Counted from the first letter of the stretch, positions 38,378 to 50,790 are shown. The stretch is 60,000 nucleotides of DNA from Lineus longissimus (GCF_910592395.1 NC_088312.1:9798001-9858000); one strand, 5' to 3'. Notes: generated by a model from the sequence alone, not told the origin. Made by a program: numbers and translations.

Positions 38378-40081
38378 CTGGAAAACAGGAGATTAGAAGG
38401 AATGCATGATTACAAGTTATGACATGACATATGAGGGGCCTCATCGTACAATTTTTATAATCTCTTCAACTTATCAGGTGTCCTCAAAACGGGACATGAA
38501 CTCATTGAAGGAATGCCAAGTACATTTTCAACAGGAACTACCTGAATTTTTCTCCATCTCTCCAACAGATGCAACAATATTAGAATAAGATCGGCACAGT
38601 TGTTGGTCTCAGTTCTCACGATTTCCTTAAAGATGTAAGATTGTATGAAACATGAGAAACAGTTGTGGTTATGAGACACATCATCCATTCACTCCCGCCA
38701 TCACTTGAGAACTTTTGAAACATTTTCGCATGAAAACTCTCTGGGGACAGTCAAGGAAGAAAATGCTCATAAGACCGTGTTGTTGCAGCAATACATCACA
38801 TGAGGAGGAGGATGGAAATGCCAATACCAGGCTGCACAATACATAATAATAAAGTCAACATGCCAAAAGCCATTTCTTGTTTCTAAGATAACAGGAAATC
38901 AATGGAAAAACAAGTGCACATTCTGAATGCACTACAATGAGAGACATAGATCATGCTAACCAATGCTACAAACAAGCTATAGCTGCCAGGCTTAGCCTAG
39001 GTAATGGAATTAGCAGTTTTTCATCAGGAACACGACATGAGTTATACATCTTAGTTCATGTGGGTTGGGATGAAAGATGCACTGTTATTGAACTTTAGAA
39101 TTAACAATTTGCGCTACTCTTTTATTTGAAAATGTAATTTTAAACGTAAAATCGGGAGGCATGAATCGAGGAAAGGACTTCTGCTAACCCTGTGAAATTT
39201 CTCATTTTTAAACACAAATTTAACAATATAGAGAGTAAAAAATCTTCATTGTTTTCACTCACTCAAATCATTTCTTAGTTGAACAAACCTGCCCTGCCGA
39301 GCGGAAATAATCTTTATCATTGTCGTTTCAGACACGAGACAAATGCATTACCACCACACCCAGGAAAAATCACCTTTTGAATTTTTCATGAGCCATGCAA
39401 CAGAAAAATTCACCAGTGCTATCGTAGATTGTACTCGGGTCAAGACTTTTACAAATGCCTGGAGCACTTCACTCGAGGGTGATTTGATGTAGTTAACAAC
39501 TTGATTCATGCAATTATAATGCTGAATACTGCTGACACACGACCATCTATAGCAGTTTTTGGTGTGCAGTTTTAAAGGTTTTCAGTCAGGTTGATTGATG
39601 AACTGATGTAAAATGGCTAAAGTTTTCCAATAAAACTGCTTTAAAATCAGTCCACATGTCGCTTGCAATGAACAACTCTGCATGCAATACAGTACCACAG
39701 TTACTGTGATCATACTTCACGTACTACAACTAGGTTGTATTGATTCCTCCACATAGATCTACACGTACCACATAGCACAACAGAGACCAAATGGTTTGTT
39801 TTGCCTAATTTGAATTTGAATGTGGGGAATCCCCAACACATTTGCCTTATTGCACGCACGGAGCATTCCGGTCATATTGATCGACAAAATACAAGATCGA
39901 ACTGCTGCTCAAGTGAAGCAACATTGAGATGGCAATTTCACATCAACATGCAGACCAAAGAATGCCCTGAATTTGCGAATGATTCAGATTTTGGAATAGA
40001 AGATCGCCCTCCACCCCCAACGCAGTTTCTATCCAATCATTCTGAGCATCATTTAAAGCTCAAATTAATTTCCAAACTCAC
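38378..40081 (-). other. ARID2: ARID2 intron between coding exons 4 and 5
   Basis: This 1.7-kb intron has no additional gene or obvious repeat. Confidence 0.88.
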
Positions 40082-40239
40082 CTGGTACATTGTGTTGCCT
40101 GTAATTATATGACATGGGGACTTTATTCATGAAGGCCCTGACCGCCTTCTTTCGGGCAGCATGCCCCTCATCTTCGTCATCATCACGCCGGTTCGTATCC
40201 TCGCCAAAGTGGTTTACCTTCTCATACAAGTCCAGGTGT
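40082..40239 (-). CDS. ARID2: ARID2 coding exon 4, end of ARID domain
   Basis: This 158-nt exon has acceptor tctctttgcag and donor CCAG/gtgagt, entering in phase 2 and exiting in phase 1. It starts HLDLYEKVNHFGEDTNRRDD, completing the ARID domain with the Y-L-x-x-Y-E-K-V-x-H-F-G-E-D motif of ARID2. An acidic linker and KVPMSYNYRQHNVP follow, conserved upstream of the helical region. Confidence 0.97.
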
Positions 40240-41443
40240 CTGCAAAGAGACAAATACATTTTTTAAAGGATTTTAAAAACATTGTATCCATAAGGTTCAG
40301 ACAAATCTGTGTTATAATTGGCTCTTCAAATGATCAAACACAAGATTTCAGACAGGGTATTATGTCAAAGACAAATCGACAACTTCTTCACTAGAAACTT
40401 AAGAACGAAAAGAAAATGTCAGTTTATTGTCAGTCAGTGCACTTGATGATATTAATAACATAAATTCCTTTCTGTCTTTTTTTACACTTCTCTGAATTCG
40501 TCTCTGTGGCGGGTACATGAAAAATTCAAAATAGTTCTTCTACTCTTTAGCTGCCATGGCAATTGCCCTGTGATGTGACTGTCACAGCCGCCTCTATTAC
40601 ATGACAGATGGCTTGGAATCAGCCGGCAATGGCAACATGAATGCAATGGCAATTACAACCAGCAATAAAAAAATCTTCAGAGATGTTGGAAATTGCTGCA
40701 CAGAAAAAAGTGTTGTGAAAGGGACTTGCAGATGAAATTTTTTTCCTCAAATGATGGATGTAATCCATTGTTGTTATACTGCAAAATATTGTTATGGTTA
40801 TATTTTAAAATATTTGCGGTGTGAATGAGGCTCATATGTATAAATGTCAGAATGGATAATAGTAACATGCAAATCGCAATATGAGAAGGGTTTGAGATTT
40901 ACACAGTTGTCAGGTCACCTGGAACCATTTGATTAAAACAAATTGTATCCAGAAAACAAACTACTTCCTGGCACTTTCAATTTTCATCAATTCGAAATTG
41001 AATCCTAACATTTCTCAGCAAGACAATTATTTTTCTGTAAAATCATCAATAATTTGTAACCTTATCGGTTGTGCTTGACACTGCAAACAACACTGCCACA
41101 CAGAGTGTGATATTCACGGGATTATTGATTTCTATATGAAATACTGTCACTCTGGCATTTAGTATTTAAATAGTCATCCAATAAAGACTTTCTTGGCAGC
41201 TCCTTGGGACGACTTGAGTCAACAGGATGAGGATTGGCCTCCGACGCTGCTCCCAGAAATCCGAGGATGGCCATGCAAAGCAGGTTCTATTAGTTCAACA
41301 ATGTATGAACCCCATTGCAACTCCTCTCGGATAAAGAGTAAGACAGGTTGAGCTCTTGTCAGAATTTTATGGGAGCAAAAGCTTGCCCTTTGAGCCTGAC
41401 CACATTTGAATTCATGGCACCAGGATGACACGGCCGGCTGGAC

Positions 41444-41857
41444 ACTACATCTTGCATACTCCAGGAAGAACTGAGAACTGCAGCGCGAAAAGTGGCTATA
41501 GTTTGAGGATGATGCCACAATACAGACTGAAGGAAAATGTCAACAATGATGGATTGGTGAAATGTTGTTGCTGTGTATTCACACCCTGTATTCATTGACG
41601 GTAAAACGGGGCTGTCGATATTGATATTACTATGCCCTCCAAAATCAAAAACTACATCTTGCATACTCCAGGAAGAACTGAGAACTGCAGCGCGAAAAGT
41701 GGCTATAGTTTGAGGATGATGCCACAATACAGACTGAAGGAAAATGTCAACAATGATGGATTGGTGAAATGTTGTTGCTGTGTATTCACACCCTGTATTC
41801 ATTGACGGTAAAACGGGGCTGTCGATATTGATATTACTATGCCCTCCAAAATCAAAA
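41444..41857. repeat. Exact 207-bp tandem duplication
   Basis: Positions 41444-41650 and 41651-41857 read the same base for base, head to tail. As 207 is 69 codons, a minus-strand frame of 174 codons spans both copies with an identical 69-residue repeat (for example FDFGGHSNINIDSPV in each). No protein family is recognised, and the frame lies in an intron of ARID2 on the same strand. Confidence 0.95.
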
Positions 41858-44800
41858 TTTAGAGGTCTAAGATGTGCCAGCATAGAAGAAGTGGCACGGC
41901 TGAGCAGATTTTCAAATCAAGAATGAGAACCCACAAGCTAATCGCAAACATTTACAACAGGTAGACATCATGGCCAACACTAATGTGTGCAAACGCATCT
42001 TTAGTATGAAAAAACCGGCAGAATTCCACTTCAGAACCCGCCAATCAGAAATTCACTGAGATAGCGAACATGCTGGAGCGGGTATGCATATTTCCCAGTA
42101 GTTATTGTATAGGGGCAGCCTATTTTAACTGTTAAATCAAGAGCGTAATATTTCCACTATTCACAATGAGATGATGTCTCCGGGCATACAACACAATACA
42201 GAAAAGAATCTCGTTTGAATATTAATACCTCGCTTCGAATCGATATCTTTTAGAGTAGACTAATAGCATTTGTGGTCAGGTTGAGAAATTTAAGTCTCAG
42301 GCACTCGACTCCACTGTGTGTTCAGCATAATGTGCGAGAGATACAGATAAGCAGAACAAACACAGTTTCACTGGAATATCACACTACACAGGATGTTCTA
42401 GCTGCATACACTGCACGATAACACAACTCTTTGTAGTACAAATGTAGTAGAATGATACATCATGGATTGGTGATGAGTATATCATGTTAGGAAATGCACA
42501 CCAAACGGTTTCATAGCATTATCATGATTATGTTGATAGTGTGCATGCGAGTGTACACCAGGGACACTCACTTGTGAGGTTGCAGTACTTGAACCATATT
42601 TCAAGAGTACCAGCTTGGCTCAGCAGGTGAAAATATATTTTTTCCAGGGATGTGTAAAACACAGCCACACGAATGACATGCTTGGAACAAAGAGAGAACC
42701 ATGCATCCCCCTCAAGCCATCCCACTTGTCTAAATCAGGACAGAGGTTGCAAATTGAATTCACAAAGGGCCTGCGGCTGATTGAAACAGGTCCAGAGGAT
42801 GACACACTTCATCACATGAGTCTGAGAACAAACCATTTCAGACATTGGCTAGTTTGCACTCAGATTGAAGAACTCTAGTCTAATCCAAATGGAAAGCTAT
42901 TCATCATATACATGAGAAAGCAAAATGTAACGTATGCCAGTGTCCCACTCAGCCAGTGATTTCCCTGGCTTCGGATTTGAACAGGCTGTCAAACCAACCA
43001 GCGATTTATCAACTTTTTCTGAAGAAAAAAAGGAATGTGGCAGACCCCAGGTGGTGCGTGTTGGCCAGACATGTTCAAAAGAGTCGGGGAAGATACTCAC
43101 AGCTAGAATCTGAATGCCATTGAGTCCTCTTTATTAGATACTTTTACTAACTAATGCAGACACAAAGTCCTTTTTTCACAACATTTCGTATGTCATCAGT
43201 TCGGCCCATGACGAATAAAATACGCCCCTCTAATTTCTTACCAGTTTCTCCACATTGTATTGATTCTATCCAGCTGCATCTGCTGTGGATGTTGCTGCCA
43301 GAATTTTTTAGCTACAAAACATGTTCACTCAATTCTCCCCTTGATTAATTTTAAAACACATCCCATTATAGTGCAGCAGCGGCCGCCATGAGAGACAAGG
43401 GATGCGAATGATGCAGCTTCATTTGTTCGAATTAGTCGACAAACTCATCACCTTTTTAAAGGCTGAAACTGTTGACAGATTAGAGGAAACAATTTAATTT
43501 GTTACAGTTCCTCAGGCGGGGGTTGTTTTTCAAAGGAACTTAGCATCATTATCAGAACAAAGTGAAAGATTTTGATGATTAAAAAAAAATCAGAGATTTC
43601 AGAATTAGAGTAGACACTGACTCAGAAAGGTCCAAATGCAAGTCAAACATGTCCAAAATGAAACAGATCAGATATTTGATCCAAACATTCATTTAAATTG
43701 GATGGAATGGAATCTTCTGAATCTCATCTATTCTAATACTTTGATACCACTTGTAAAATTTGATTTTATACGTCAAAACTGTCACACTGCCAACCTGAGA
43801 ATTGATTTATTAGGAGATGTAAGAAAAATCTGCACAGTCTAACACGGACGGACGTGGATAGAGACTAAACTGATGTATAAAAACTCCCAAATTCATCACT
43901 TTCATGTTGTCTGGATGACTTTCATGTGAAAGTGATCATCCACAAGTGCACAAAGCATGGCAGGGTGATGTAATTTCCAGTTATCACCACTAATCACAAT
44001 CAATATTGGTGGCAAGGAGCAGCAACACTGGCCTTAGTCTGCCGATTAGACACTCAGAATGATTGAAAGCTTAGCGTGCCTGTGTCTCTACCGTAAGTTG
44101 CCATGGATTCAATGACTCGATCCCGAGGGAGGCGTGGCAGAGAAGGTGACTTGGCAAATAGATATATTACATGTACAGTAGCCGATAAATGTGTTTACAC
44201 ACACAAGTCAAAGAAGTAGCTTTTTTGCAAAAATATGTGCCTGCTTTGACCAACAATACAGACAAGAGGTAAGTACCTCTCCAATAAAAAATCAATGTCT
44301 TGCTGATATCATACTGTAGGTCGCACATGCTGATACTGAAAGGTGCGGTGCTATGGATCAGATGAGCTGGCTGTATGGTCATAAGCTACAACACATCATA
44401 ATGCTGACTGGAGTTTTTTCTCTCCTATAAAATAGTCATCACTGCGCTTCAGTGAAATACCTGAAGATATCATGCATATGAAACTGATCCTGAACTATTC
44501 AGTCTGTTTGTTACGATCAAGATAACTGAGTGGCAGTAACAAGTACATACTATATGTAGTATACCCAACTGAATTAACCACTAGATACTTTTTTAAATAA
44601 TTTTTTTCTAAAGCTGAATAATTGTGGATTTATCGAATACTCTTGTATACATGTATGCATGGTTCTTGTTCTTTGTAATGTGGTCCCCGACTGACTAGAC
44701 CCAATCCCTCACACTTTTGGGAACCAGCATTGTGTCCCACATGTTGGCTGTAACACCTGGGGTCACACATGTCGAAGCACTTAGCTTCTTTATTCCTGAG

Positions 44801-45924
44801 TGGTGTGAATAAGCCAGGTGACACTGGCTTTCTAACCCCCTCCATCCCGTCCTGATAAAACTCAAGAGCAAGATGAACACTTACAACATTTGAAGCCAAG
44901 GGATTGCTGTGTTATCATTGCTTCCAGTCCCGAGTCCCCCAATCGTCAACTTTTCCTTTCCACTTCCAGTTTTTATCAAATCTCAATCTTCAACAGAACA
45001 CCATTGAATAATCAATCAAATGATGACTATAATGACTGCTGTTTGGAACAATACAGTAAAGGTGTGCATTTGACAGGCTATCCAAGAATGGTTGCACGAA
45101 TTGATTTTAACCATTTGAATATCTAAGTATCTACTAGTACTTGTCAATGGCAGTCAGAGGAACAGATTACAGGAGAAAGGTTAGCACATACCCATGAATG
45201 GACAGATTGCAGGAGAAGGCACTTCACTCCAGAGCTATTATCTGTGTCTGGACACCTACTGTTGTGCCGATTGTTTAGATCAGATGGTGAAGATGCACCT
45301 TAAGCTATGATCAGACTGAGAAAATGACTGTTTATATGACACCGTAATCAAATAAATCTAATACATTATGACTTATAACTTCGTCACAAACAGTTCATCC
45401 CATTTACCAATAGCTCACCATGTAGGCCATTTCACAGAACCACACACATTCACAACACATAAAATATTAATGATCAAATTGTTAGTTGACGAGATCTAGT
45501 TTCAAATTTTAATGAATGCTGCTGAATACACAACAGTCAGAAGCTGTCCCAATCATACCCATCGGTATAAATTGGATGCAAACTGCAATTACTTGTATCA
45601 GGGAAATATTCACATGGATTGCAAAACATGTCATGAAATATAAAGGACATCTTCTGGTTGGATGCTGGGTCTCACCATATGCTCAAAATGCAACTCAAAT
45701 ATCCATTCAGATGTGATGGGTCACATAATATGGAACTACATTGTATATATAATAAATAAGGAAGTTAAAACACTGGAAACATTTTAAAATTGCTCAGGTC
45801 CACAGCAAATAGCATGAGACTAGATTGTTCATCAATCTGCCAAATCTATCAGCCGCCTAGTCCCCGACTGTGAATTGCCTGACATTTACTGAAATAGTGA
45901 AAATAATAAACTCAATACACTGAT

Positions 45925-45992
45925 ACAATGATACAATAGATAATTGAAGCTGACATGTTATGATATAATAGATAATTGAATCTGGCATGTTA
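45925..45992. repeat. 34-bp direct duplication
   Basis: The segment containing aatagataattgaa, then gctgacatgttatgat, is followed at once by a near copy with a few substitutions (aatctggcatgttatagt). Small AT-rich tandem repeat in an ARID2 intron. Confidence 0.8.
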
Positions 45993-46411
45993 TAGTATTA
46001 TGTAATATGGTAACAAAGGTAAATAACAGACAATCACAGGTAACAAAGGATACCTCACTGACCAAAAGTAACAATGATAAACAAAGCTATCCCTGACAGA
46101 ATGGGGATGCAACATCCAATTGTCCCAGGACACATCGTCTGACTACACATATCTCCAGTGAGTGAAGAAAACATGTGGACAAACCAGCACTGGCGCTGCA
46201 GCTTTAACCGCCTTCGCCCTGGTTCCCATCACCATGACAACATGATGCGAAGTTGGCCTGCTGATACTATATTCCCCAGTCATTCATTGAGCCATCCAGT
46301 GACAATGTGTAAATGGTCTGGAACCACGTGGAGTGAGTGGGAGAGGTAAACATTGATATTGACAGGAGAAACCCCCAGATACATGGAGGAATCTTGAGCA
46401 ATCTTTCTTAC

Positions 46412-46509
46412 CTCATGTAAATCTGTTTCAGGGCCTGAGCACCATTTGTCGTCCCTGTGGGAATATGGAAATGTTCCACAATTTCCTCCCATTTTAGTGA
46501 ATCATTCAC
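46412..46509 (-). CDS. ARID2: ARID2 coding exon 3, ARID domain
   Basis: This 98-nt exon enters in phase 0 and exits in phase 2 (ATGAG/gtaaga), after acceptor ttcctctgcag. It encodes VNDSLKWEEIVEHFHIPTGT then TNGAQALKQIYMR. W-x-E-I-V-E-x-F and C/T-N-x-A-x-A-L-K-Q-x-Y-x-R are the helix 5-6 residues of the ARID fold in ARID2. Confidence 0.97.
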
Positions 46510-47533
46510 CTGCAGAGGAAACAAAAATCATGTTATTGATAAAACTACTAGATAACCTCGCAAACAAATGCTGAACCTTCAAAATGAAAGGCCTTGTAGT
46601 TTTCTGTGAATAAATTAACATTCTAATCTAAATGCAATATTTCACAAAATTCACATTCCTTTTTTCCACCCGAGAGAAAATAACAGCGTCATATAGCTAT
46701 TTATGTAAATACTAGTATTTGCATATATGGTTTTTGATGATCAACAACACTGATTGAGAAAGTGATAGACTGCAGAATCTTAGCTACATCTATTAGCATT
46801 TGCATATTTGGTTCTTAATGATCAACAACACAGATTGATAAAGTGAGACAAAGTCGTAGAAGTAGATGGTGCCAAATGGATCACAATTCTGGATGACTTC
46901 AATTTACATGCATGACACCCGACAGGCGGTTGTGGTTGAAGAACTCAGTGTTTCATGAGATTTCTTGACTAGCACTGATCAATCTTAAAAAATGTAAACA
47001 ATCCCTTTACAATTTTCAAGTTCAAACCTGTGTTATTGTTTACATTCATACCAAACTTTGATAAAAAAAGGCATGGCCTATTTCCAACTATGACCGAGTT
47101 CACACATTTGTGTACATTTTACACATTCGAATCATTCAGGCCATACAACAAAGGGGCTTTTCCCATTCCAAATTTCTACACAATATACTGACCATCAGAT
47201 GATAGACTATAAGGGGTTGACCTCATAATGACCCAAACAACAGCTACAAAAAAACTGGAGCGGTTAAAGTGAAAGGATTTGGGTGAAAACCTGAGACATT
47301 TGGAGCAAATTATCTCAATGAAAATAGACAGAAAAGCCTGGAAATATGGCTGCCATTTTGAGTGAAGACACATAACATATCCGAATAAACTGAAGCCCAA
47401 CCACTTAGTATCAAGCCTAGATGTAACCAACTGTCAATTATTGGGATACAAAATTTATCAATACCTTCGCCAGCACGCTTACACACTGAATGAAAGACAA
47501 TAATTGGAGGCAAATTCAAAAGCCCCAACCTAC
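46510..47533 (-). other. ARID2: ARID2 intron between coding exons 2 and 3
   Basis: This 1.0-kb intron includes a diverged direct duplication of about 50 bp near 46,711 and 46,791. No coding content is seen. Confidence 0.88.
46711..46848. repeat. Diverged direct duplication, about 81 bp apart
   Basis: tatttgcatatatggttttt, then gatgatcaacaacactgatt, recurs about 81 bp downstream with several substitutions, including gatcaacaacacagattga. Located in an ARID2 intron. Confidence 0.85.
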
Positions 47534-47627
47534 CTTTTCCCAGCCGCCCAACGCAGTGACTTTCGTGTACAACAAATACAGGTCCACTTCTTTACCACAA
47601 AGCCGTGGAATTTGCTTAAATAAAGTC
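47534..47627 (-). CDS. ARID2: ARID2 coding exon 2, ARID domain
   Basis: This 94-nt exon has acceptor gttcatttcag and donor AAAAG/gtaggt, entering in phase 2 and exiting in phase 0. It encodes [20 protein letters not shown] then [11 protein letters not shown]. The G-K-E-V-D-L-Y-x-L-Y-x-x-V-x-x-L-G-G pattern is the core of the ARID DNA-binding domain. Confidence 0.97.
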
Positions 47628-47749
47628 CTGAAATGAACAAATTGAATGTCACATATGATAACAGGGCTAACAGAGGTCAAAACGGTGCAATTTTAAAGTT
47701 TGCAGATGAAATATTTGGGCCGTGATTGAGTTGCGAAAAGGGCACTTAC

Positions 47750-47841
47750 CCGCGACTCTGGTGGAACCGCTTCAAGTCCTGCAGGAAACTGTTGTATTCC
47801 TTCTGATAACTGAACGGATCTTTGCCTAATATTTTCGCCAT
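47750..47841 (-). CDS. ARID2: ARID2 coding exon 1, start codon
   Basis: The ATG at 47841 opens MAKILGKDPFSYQKEYNSFL, then QDLKRFHQSRG. F-L-x-x-L-x-x-F-H-x-S-R-G is the first helix of the ARID domain. An in-frame TGA at 47857-47859, 15 bases upstream of the ATG, supports this start. The donor is CGCGG/gtaagt, phase 2. The ATG sits in GAAATGGCG, a core resembling the YY1 site common at housekeeping starts. Confidence 0.96.
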
Positions 47842-48269
47842 TTCAACGAATTCTAATCAATCCAAATGTTACTTCACACACTAGTTTGTGATCTGACGCT
47901 CACACTGAGGTGTGCGGGAGCCGCACACGATCATTTACTGATCTAAATAGGGCATACAAAATGATTGGAAATCCACAACTCGACACAATATGGGGATCCA
48001 AGCGCTATGCACAGATAACGATTTCCCGGCTTGTTTACAATGAACTCCACGGCTTTTTCCCTCCGCGATCGGCTTGGTTCTAATCCTGTGTCTCAGATAA
48101 CATCTTTAAAGGGACGCATCCCACGTCTTCTGAGCTAACGCTACTGCAACGGCTGCATAATGGATCATAGACCCGAAACTGGACAAAAAATCGTAACAAA
48201 AAGCATAATGAGCATGCCGAAACGAGATTGCTTGTAGAGGGGGTAGCGCGTATTGATATCTCGGATTGA
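47842..48269. promoter_or_regulatory. Probable bidirectional promoter of ARID2 and the divergent gene
   Basis: Only 428 bp separate the ARID2 start codon (minus) from the predicted plus-strand start at 48270. The segment is richer in CpG than the surrounding introns (for example ccgcgatcgg near 48,063 and clusters near 48,245 and 48,275). No TATA box is evident, as expected for divergent housekeeping promoters. GAAATGGCG occurs at the starts of both genes. Transcription start sites cannot be placed. Confidence 0.65.
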
Positions 48270-48312
48270 ATGGCCCGGCGAAATGGCGTCCTTCTGCGGG
48301 GAAATCCGCCAG
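48270..48312 (+). CDS. Unrecognised divergent gene, predicted exon 1 (start codon)
   Basis: I do not recognise this gene. The ATG at 48270 is directly preceded by an in-frame TGA (48267-48269), and the exon ends CCAG/gtgcgc in phase 1 after MARRNGVLLRGNPP. The exon lies opposite ARID2 across a likely shared promoter. Its phase matches all four downstream predicted exons, which is the main support. A second ATG at 48283 gives MASFCGEIRQ in another frame and would end in phase 0, which does not join to the later exons. Confidence 0.5.
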
Positions 48313-48560
48313 GTGCGCCCTAGTACGGTCAGAGGTTTTGTTTGTGATTTTCGGCGATTGGAAGAAGTTGACGCTGCCCGGAGTATGGAGTTTCTATTCC
48401 TTCCACGACCACGTGGCTGACCCCGCCCTGCCGAACCCGTCAAATGACTCTGTCGCCTCCGAAACACAAGGATAGCGGTACAGCACAAAGTTCAGTCCAG
48501 TGTGCTTTACCATTTCCATAGTTCCTTCTTGGCAGGGCCATATATTCATTTAACCTGGTA

Positions 48561-48590
48561 GGGGGAGGGGGCAGTAGGCTCGGAGGGGGG
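48561..48590 (+). promoter_or_regulatory. G-rich cluster with quadruplex-forming pattern
   Basis: Three G-runs (GGGGG, GGGGG, GGGGGG) with a GG between lie within 30 bp, about 250 bp downstream of the divergent gene's predicted start. The pattern permits a G-quadruplex on the plus strand. No function is shown. Confidence 0.45.
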
Positions 48591-50326
48591 TCAGAACGAC
48601 ACGTTTACCCCCCTGCCCCACCCGCTTACTACACCCGCTCCGCTGAATACCGCCGCCGATTGACAACTTGGAGCTTTGAAAATTATTTTACTTGAATATG
48701 AATTGTCCGGGGCCCATGGCAAGGGTCCGCAGATTGGGCAGGAGCCAGGCCCGGGGAGCCAGCCTATAGGCCAGATTAAGTTACATGATATTGTCGATAG
48801 GGGCTATCCTATGTCACAGTAGCCTAGGCCCTACATCGAACTATTCTCGCTAAATAACAACCAATGCACTTATCTGTGCACTCTGTTTCAGCCTGAATAT
48901 CACTCGGGGACAATATTTGCATCTTTGATTGTTGCTTTAGCTTTCACTGAGACAACGTTAATCAATTTGTTACTCATGTTCGGCGGAGAAAGCGGTTGGT
49001 AAACATGCAGGATGAGGCGGCGTCACTGCCTCCTGCTCAGAGTCTTTTCTAGGAGAAATTAAGTCCGCGATGTGTAGACATCTTGGCAAACAAGGTTTTA
49101 ACATCTCATCACCAATGAGAGTCGGCAGGTGGACCTGAAGATGGGTCCATAAGCATGAGAAGATGGAAAAAATATGCGACGTCAAATCCCAGTTAGTACA
49201 CGTATGTCAAAATTTAAGGGTTCGCAAATGAAATGATGCTACTGTCAGTCTATTGATATGGAACGTAGAACGCTCTTGAATGAATGACTTTGCGCAAAAA
49301 TATCGCAGTGTGGCTCGGGCTAAGAGCAATGATAGGGTGGAAAAAGAGACTGAGGTTGCCCCGGCATATGCGCAGGCACTGGTACTAATGAGAGATGACG
49401 ACCACCCGAAATTACGAACACATCGTCACGAGAACTTTGTGGCGGAGATGCGGTGGGCCACAGGTTTTCGCGGCATGACGTCATATTGTGCGCTGGCCAT
49501 CCGGACGCAGTCCTCTACCTCACCATGGGCATGGAGGAAGGATGATCAGGATGATAGACTGCATATAGGTCACCAGATTGACGCTGAACTTTCGGAGAGT
49601 AATAATTCCCATTTTCCCGATGAAAATACGATGGAACAGCTAGGAGGAAATAATATTGTTCATGGCCCACGTTGTTAGTACGTGGTTCGAGGCCTACAAT
49701 CATGACGCCAATGGCACGGTTAAGGTCGAACACGCCTTCGCTAAGGTGCTCGCTCCGGCGCTCACTAACGTACTGCCTCAGTCTATGCTGATATCGCGAT
49801 TCCATTCATATCAGGTTGTGCCTTCCTGAATCGAAATGAGCGTGTTGTGACTGTTAGACCTTTGTTCCAGGAACCATCGAGTTTGTGGCAAGATCCTAGA
49901 AGTCGATCATTTCAGCTGGTGTAGTTCAATGACCGAACAGCGATATCAGTGTAGCTAGCGCGATGCGAAGACCTGTGCTTCATTCCCGGGATTAGCGTCG
50001 CCTGCACCGCCTGTGGTCGTCGGGTCCGTCCTTTGCCATGTTATCGATTGAGACACGTTTCGGCTCAGGCTGATCGGCAGTTTTTCCCGCTGATCGGGGT
50101 TTTCCCCGAGACTCGTCTGCCATTCTATTGTTTTGCTCGCTAGTATGACATAGGAAGACGAAAGCATGGGACGTCGTGGAACTTGGTAGACTCCCTAGGC
50201 AGTCAATTGCGTCATCCTTATTGGGTGAGGGACGAGACCGGTGAACTGCGTCCGGAGTGTACCTTGGAGGAGGGATACTCCCTGGAGAAAATCACCTCCA
50301 AGTGTAGAGCGAACACAAACGCTGAA

Positions 50327-50342
50327 GAAGAAGAAGAAGAAC
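50327..50342 (+). repeat. (GAA)n microsatellite
   Basis: About five perfect GAA units in an intron of the divergent gene. They make a charged run in overlapping spurious frames. Confidence 0.9.
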
Positions 50343-50544
50343 ACCGAAGATATAATGGATATATACATGCGTGCAAACCGCACTGCTGCTTGGGTGAAGT
50401 AGCCCGTAGGGTCCGAGTCGGACTCCCTATCTGTTGCTGATCCATGGCTCGCACAGCTGACGCACATAATTATAGACATAAAATTATGCGCGAATTCACT
50501 ACACTACGGACGCAGTGGACCGGCCTCGTTTCTTCCTGTGCTCC

Positions 50545-50790
50545 CAGTCTTTCTTTGGTTTAGAGGAAGAAGAGGCAGTCTTTATTTGGTTTAGAGGAAG
50601 CAGGGACAGTCTTTCTTTTGTTTAGAGGAAGAAGGAGCAGTCATTCTTTGGCTTTGAGACAGAAGGGGCAGTCTTTCTTTGGTTAAGAAGAAGGGACCGC
50701 TTTATTTGGTTGACTAGAGGAAGAAAGGGCAGTTTTTCTTCGGCTTTGGAAGAAGGGCCAGTCTTTCTATGGTGGGGGGGGGGGGTCCAC
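50545..50790. repeat. Degenerate purine/pyrimidine minisatellite ending in a long G tract
   Basis: Six to seven units of about 31-38 bp resemble cagtctttctttggtttaga, then ggaagaagg. The array ends in a run of about 14 G near 50,774-50,787. Strand asymmetry is marked, with T-rich and GA-rich halves alternating. Confidence 0.85.

Larger units (their letters stand above)
40240..46411 (-). other. ARID2: ARID2 intron between coding exons 3 and 4
   Basis: This 6.2-kb intron is the largest in the gene. It contains an exact 207-bp tandem duplication near 41,444 and a short 34-bp direct repeat near 45,927, listed separately. No coding exon of a nested gene was recognised. Confidence 0.85.
28485..47841 (-). 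other. ARID2: ARID2 (BAF200) gene, complete coding region, 17 coding exons
   Basis: ARID2 is the defining subunit of the PBAF form of the SWI/SNF nucleosome remodeller in the nucleus, where it scaffolds the complex and binds DNA. The assembled protein is about 1,892 residues, close to the roughly 1,835 of the human protein. In order it has: an ARID domain at residues about 10-105; a helical, armadillo-like region at about 130-480 containing the conserved R-N-L-S-F-E-E and G-L-D-T-L-G-N motifs; a Gln/Pro-rich linker; an RFX-type DNA-binding domain at about 578-655; a very long disordered Pro/Ser/Gln-rich segment encoded by one exon; two C2H2 zinc fingers at 1715-1770; and a conserved C-terminal tail. 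All 16 splice junctions have GT..AG borders and compatible phases, and there is no frameshift or internal stop. Exon numbers count coding exons only. Confidence 0.97.

Noticed and set aside
41359-41883. 174-codon minus-strand frame across the 207-bp duplication, as a protein-coding gene.
   Set aside because: No family is recognised, it has no flanking splice structure I can support, and it lies in an ARID2 intron. Kept as a repeat only.
48165-48488. 107-codon minus-strand frame over the promoter region, Arg/Ser-rich.
   Set aside because: Antisense to the predicted first exon of the divergent gene; its composition reflects CpG richness.
49280-49805. Plus frame of 132 codons and overlapping minus frame of 96 codons.
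   Set aside because: No recognisable domains, open on both strands at once, and no matching splice sites in phase with the divergent gene.
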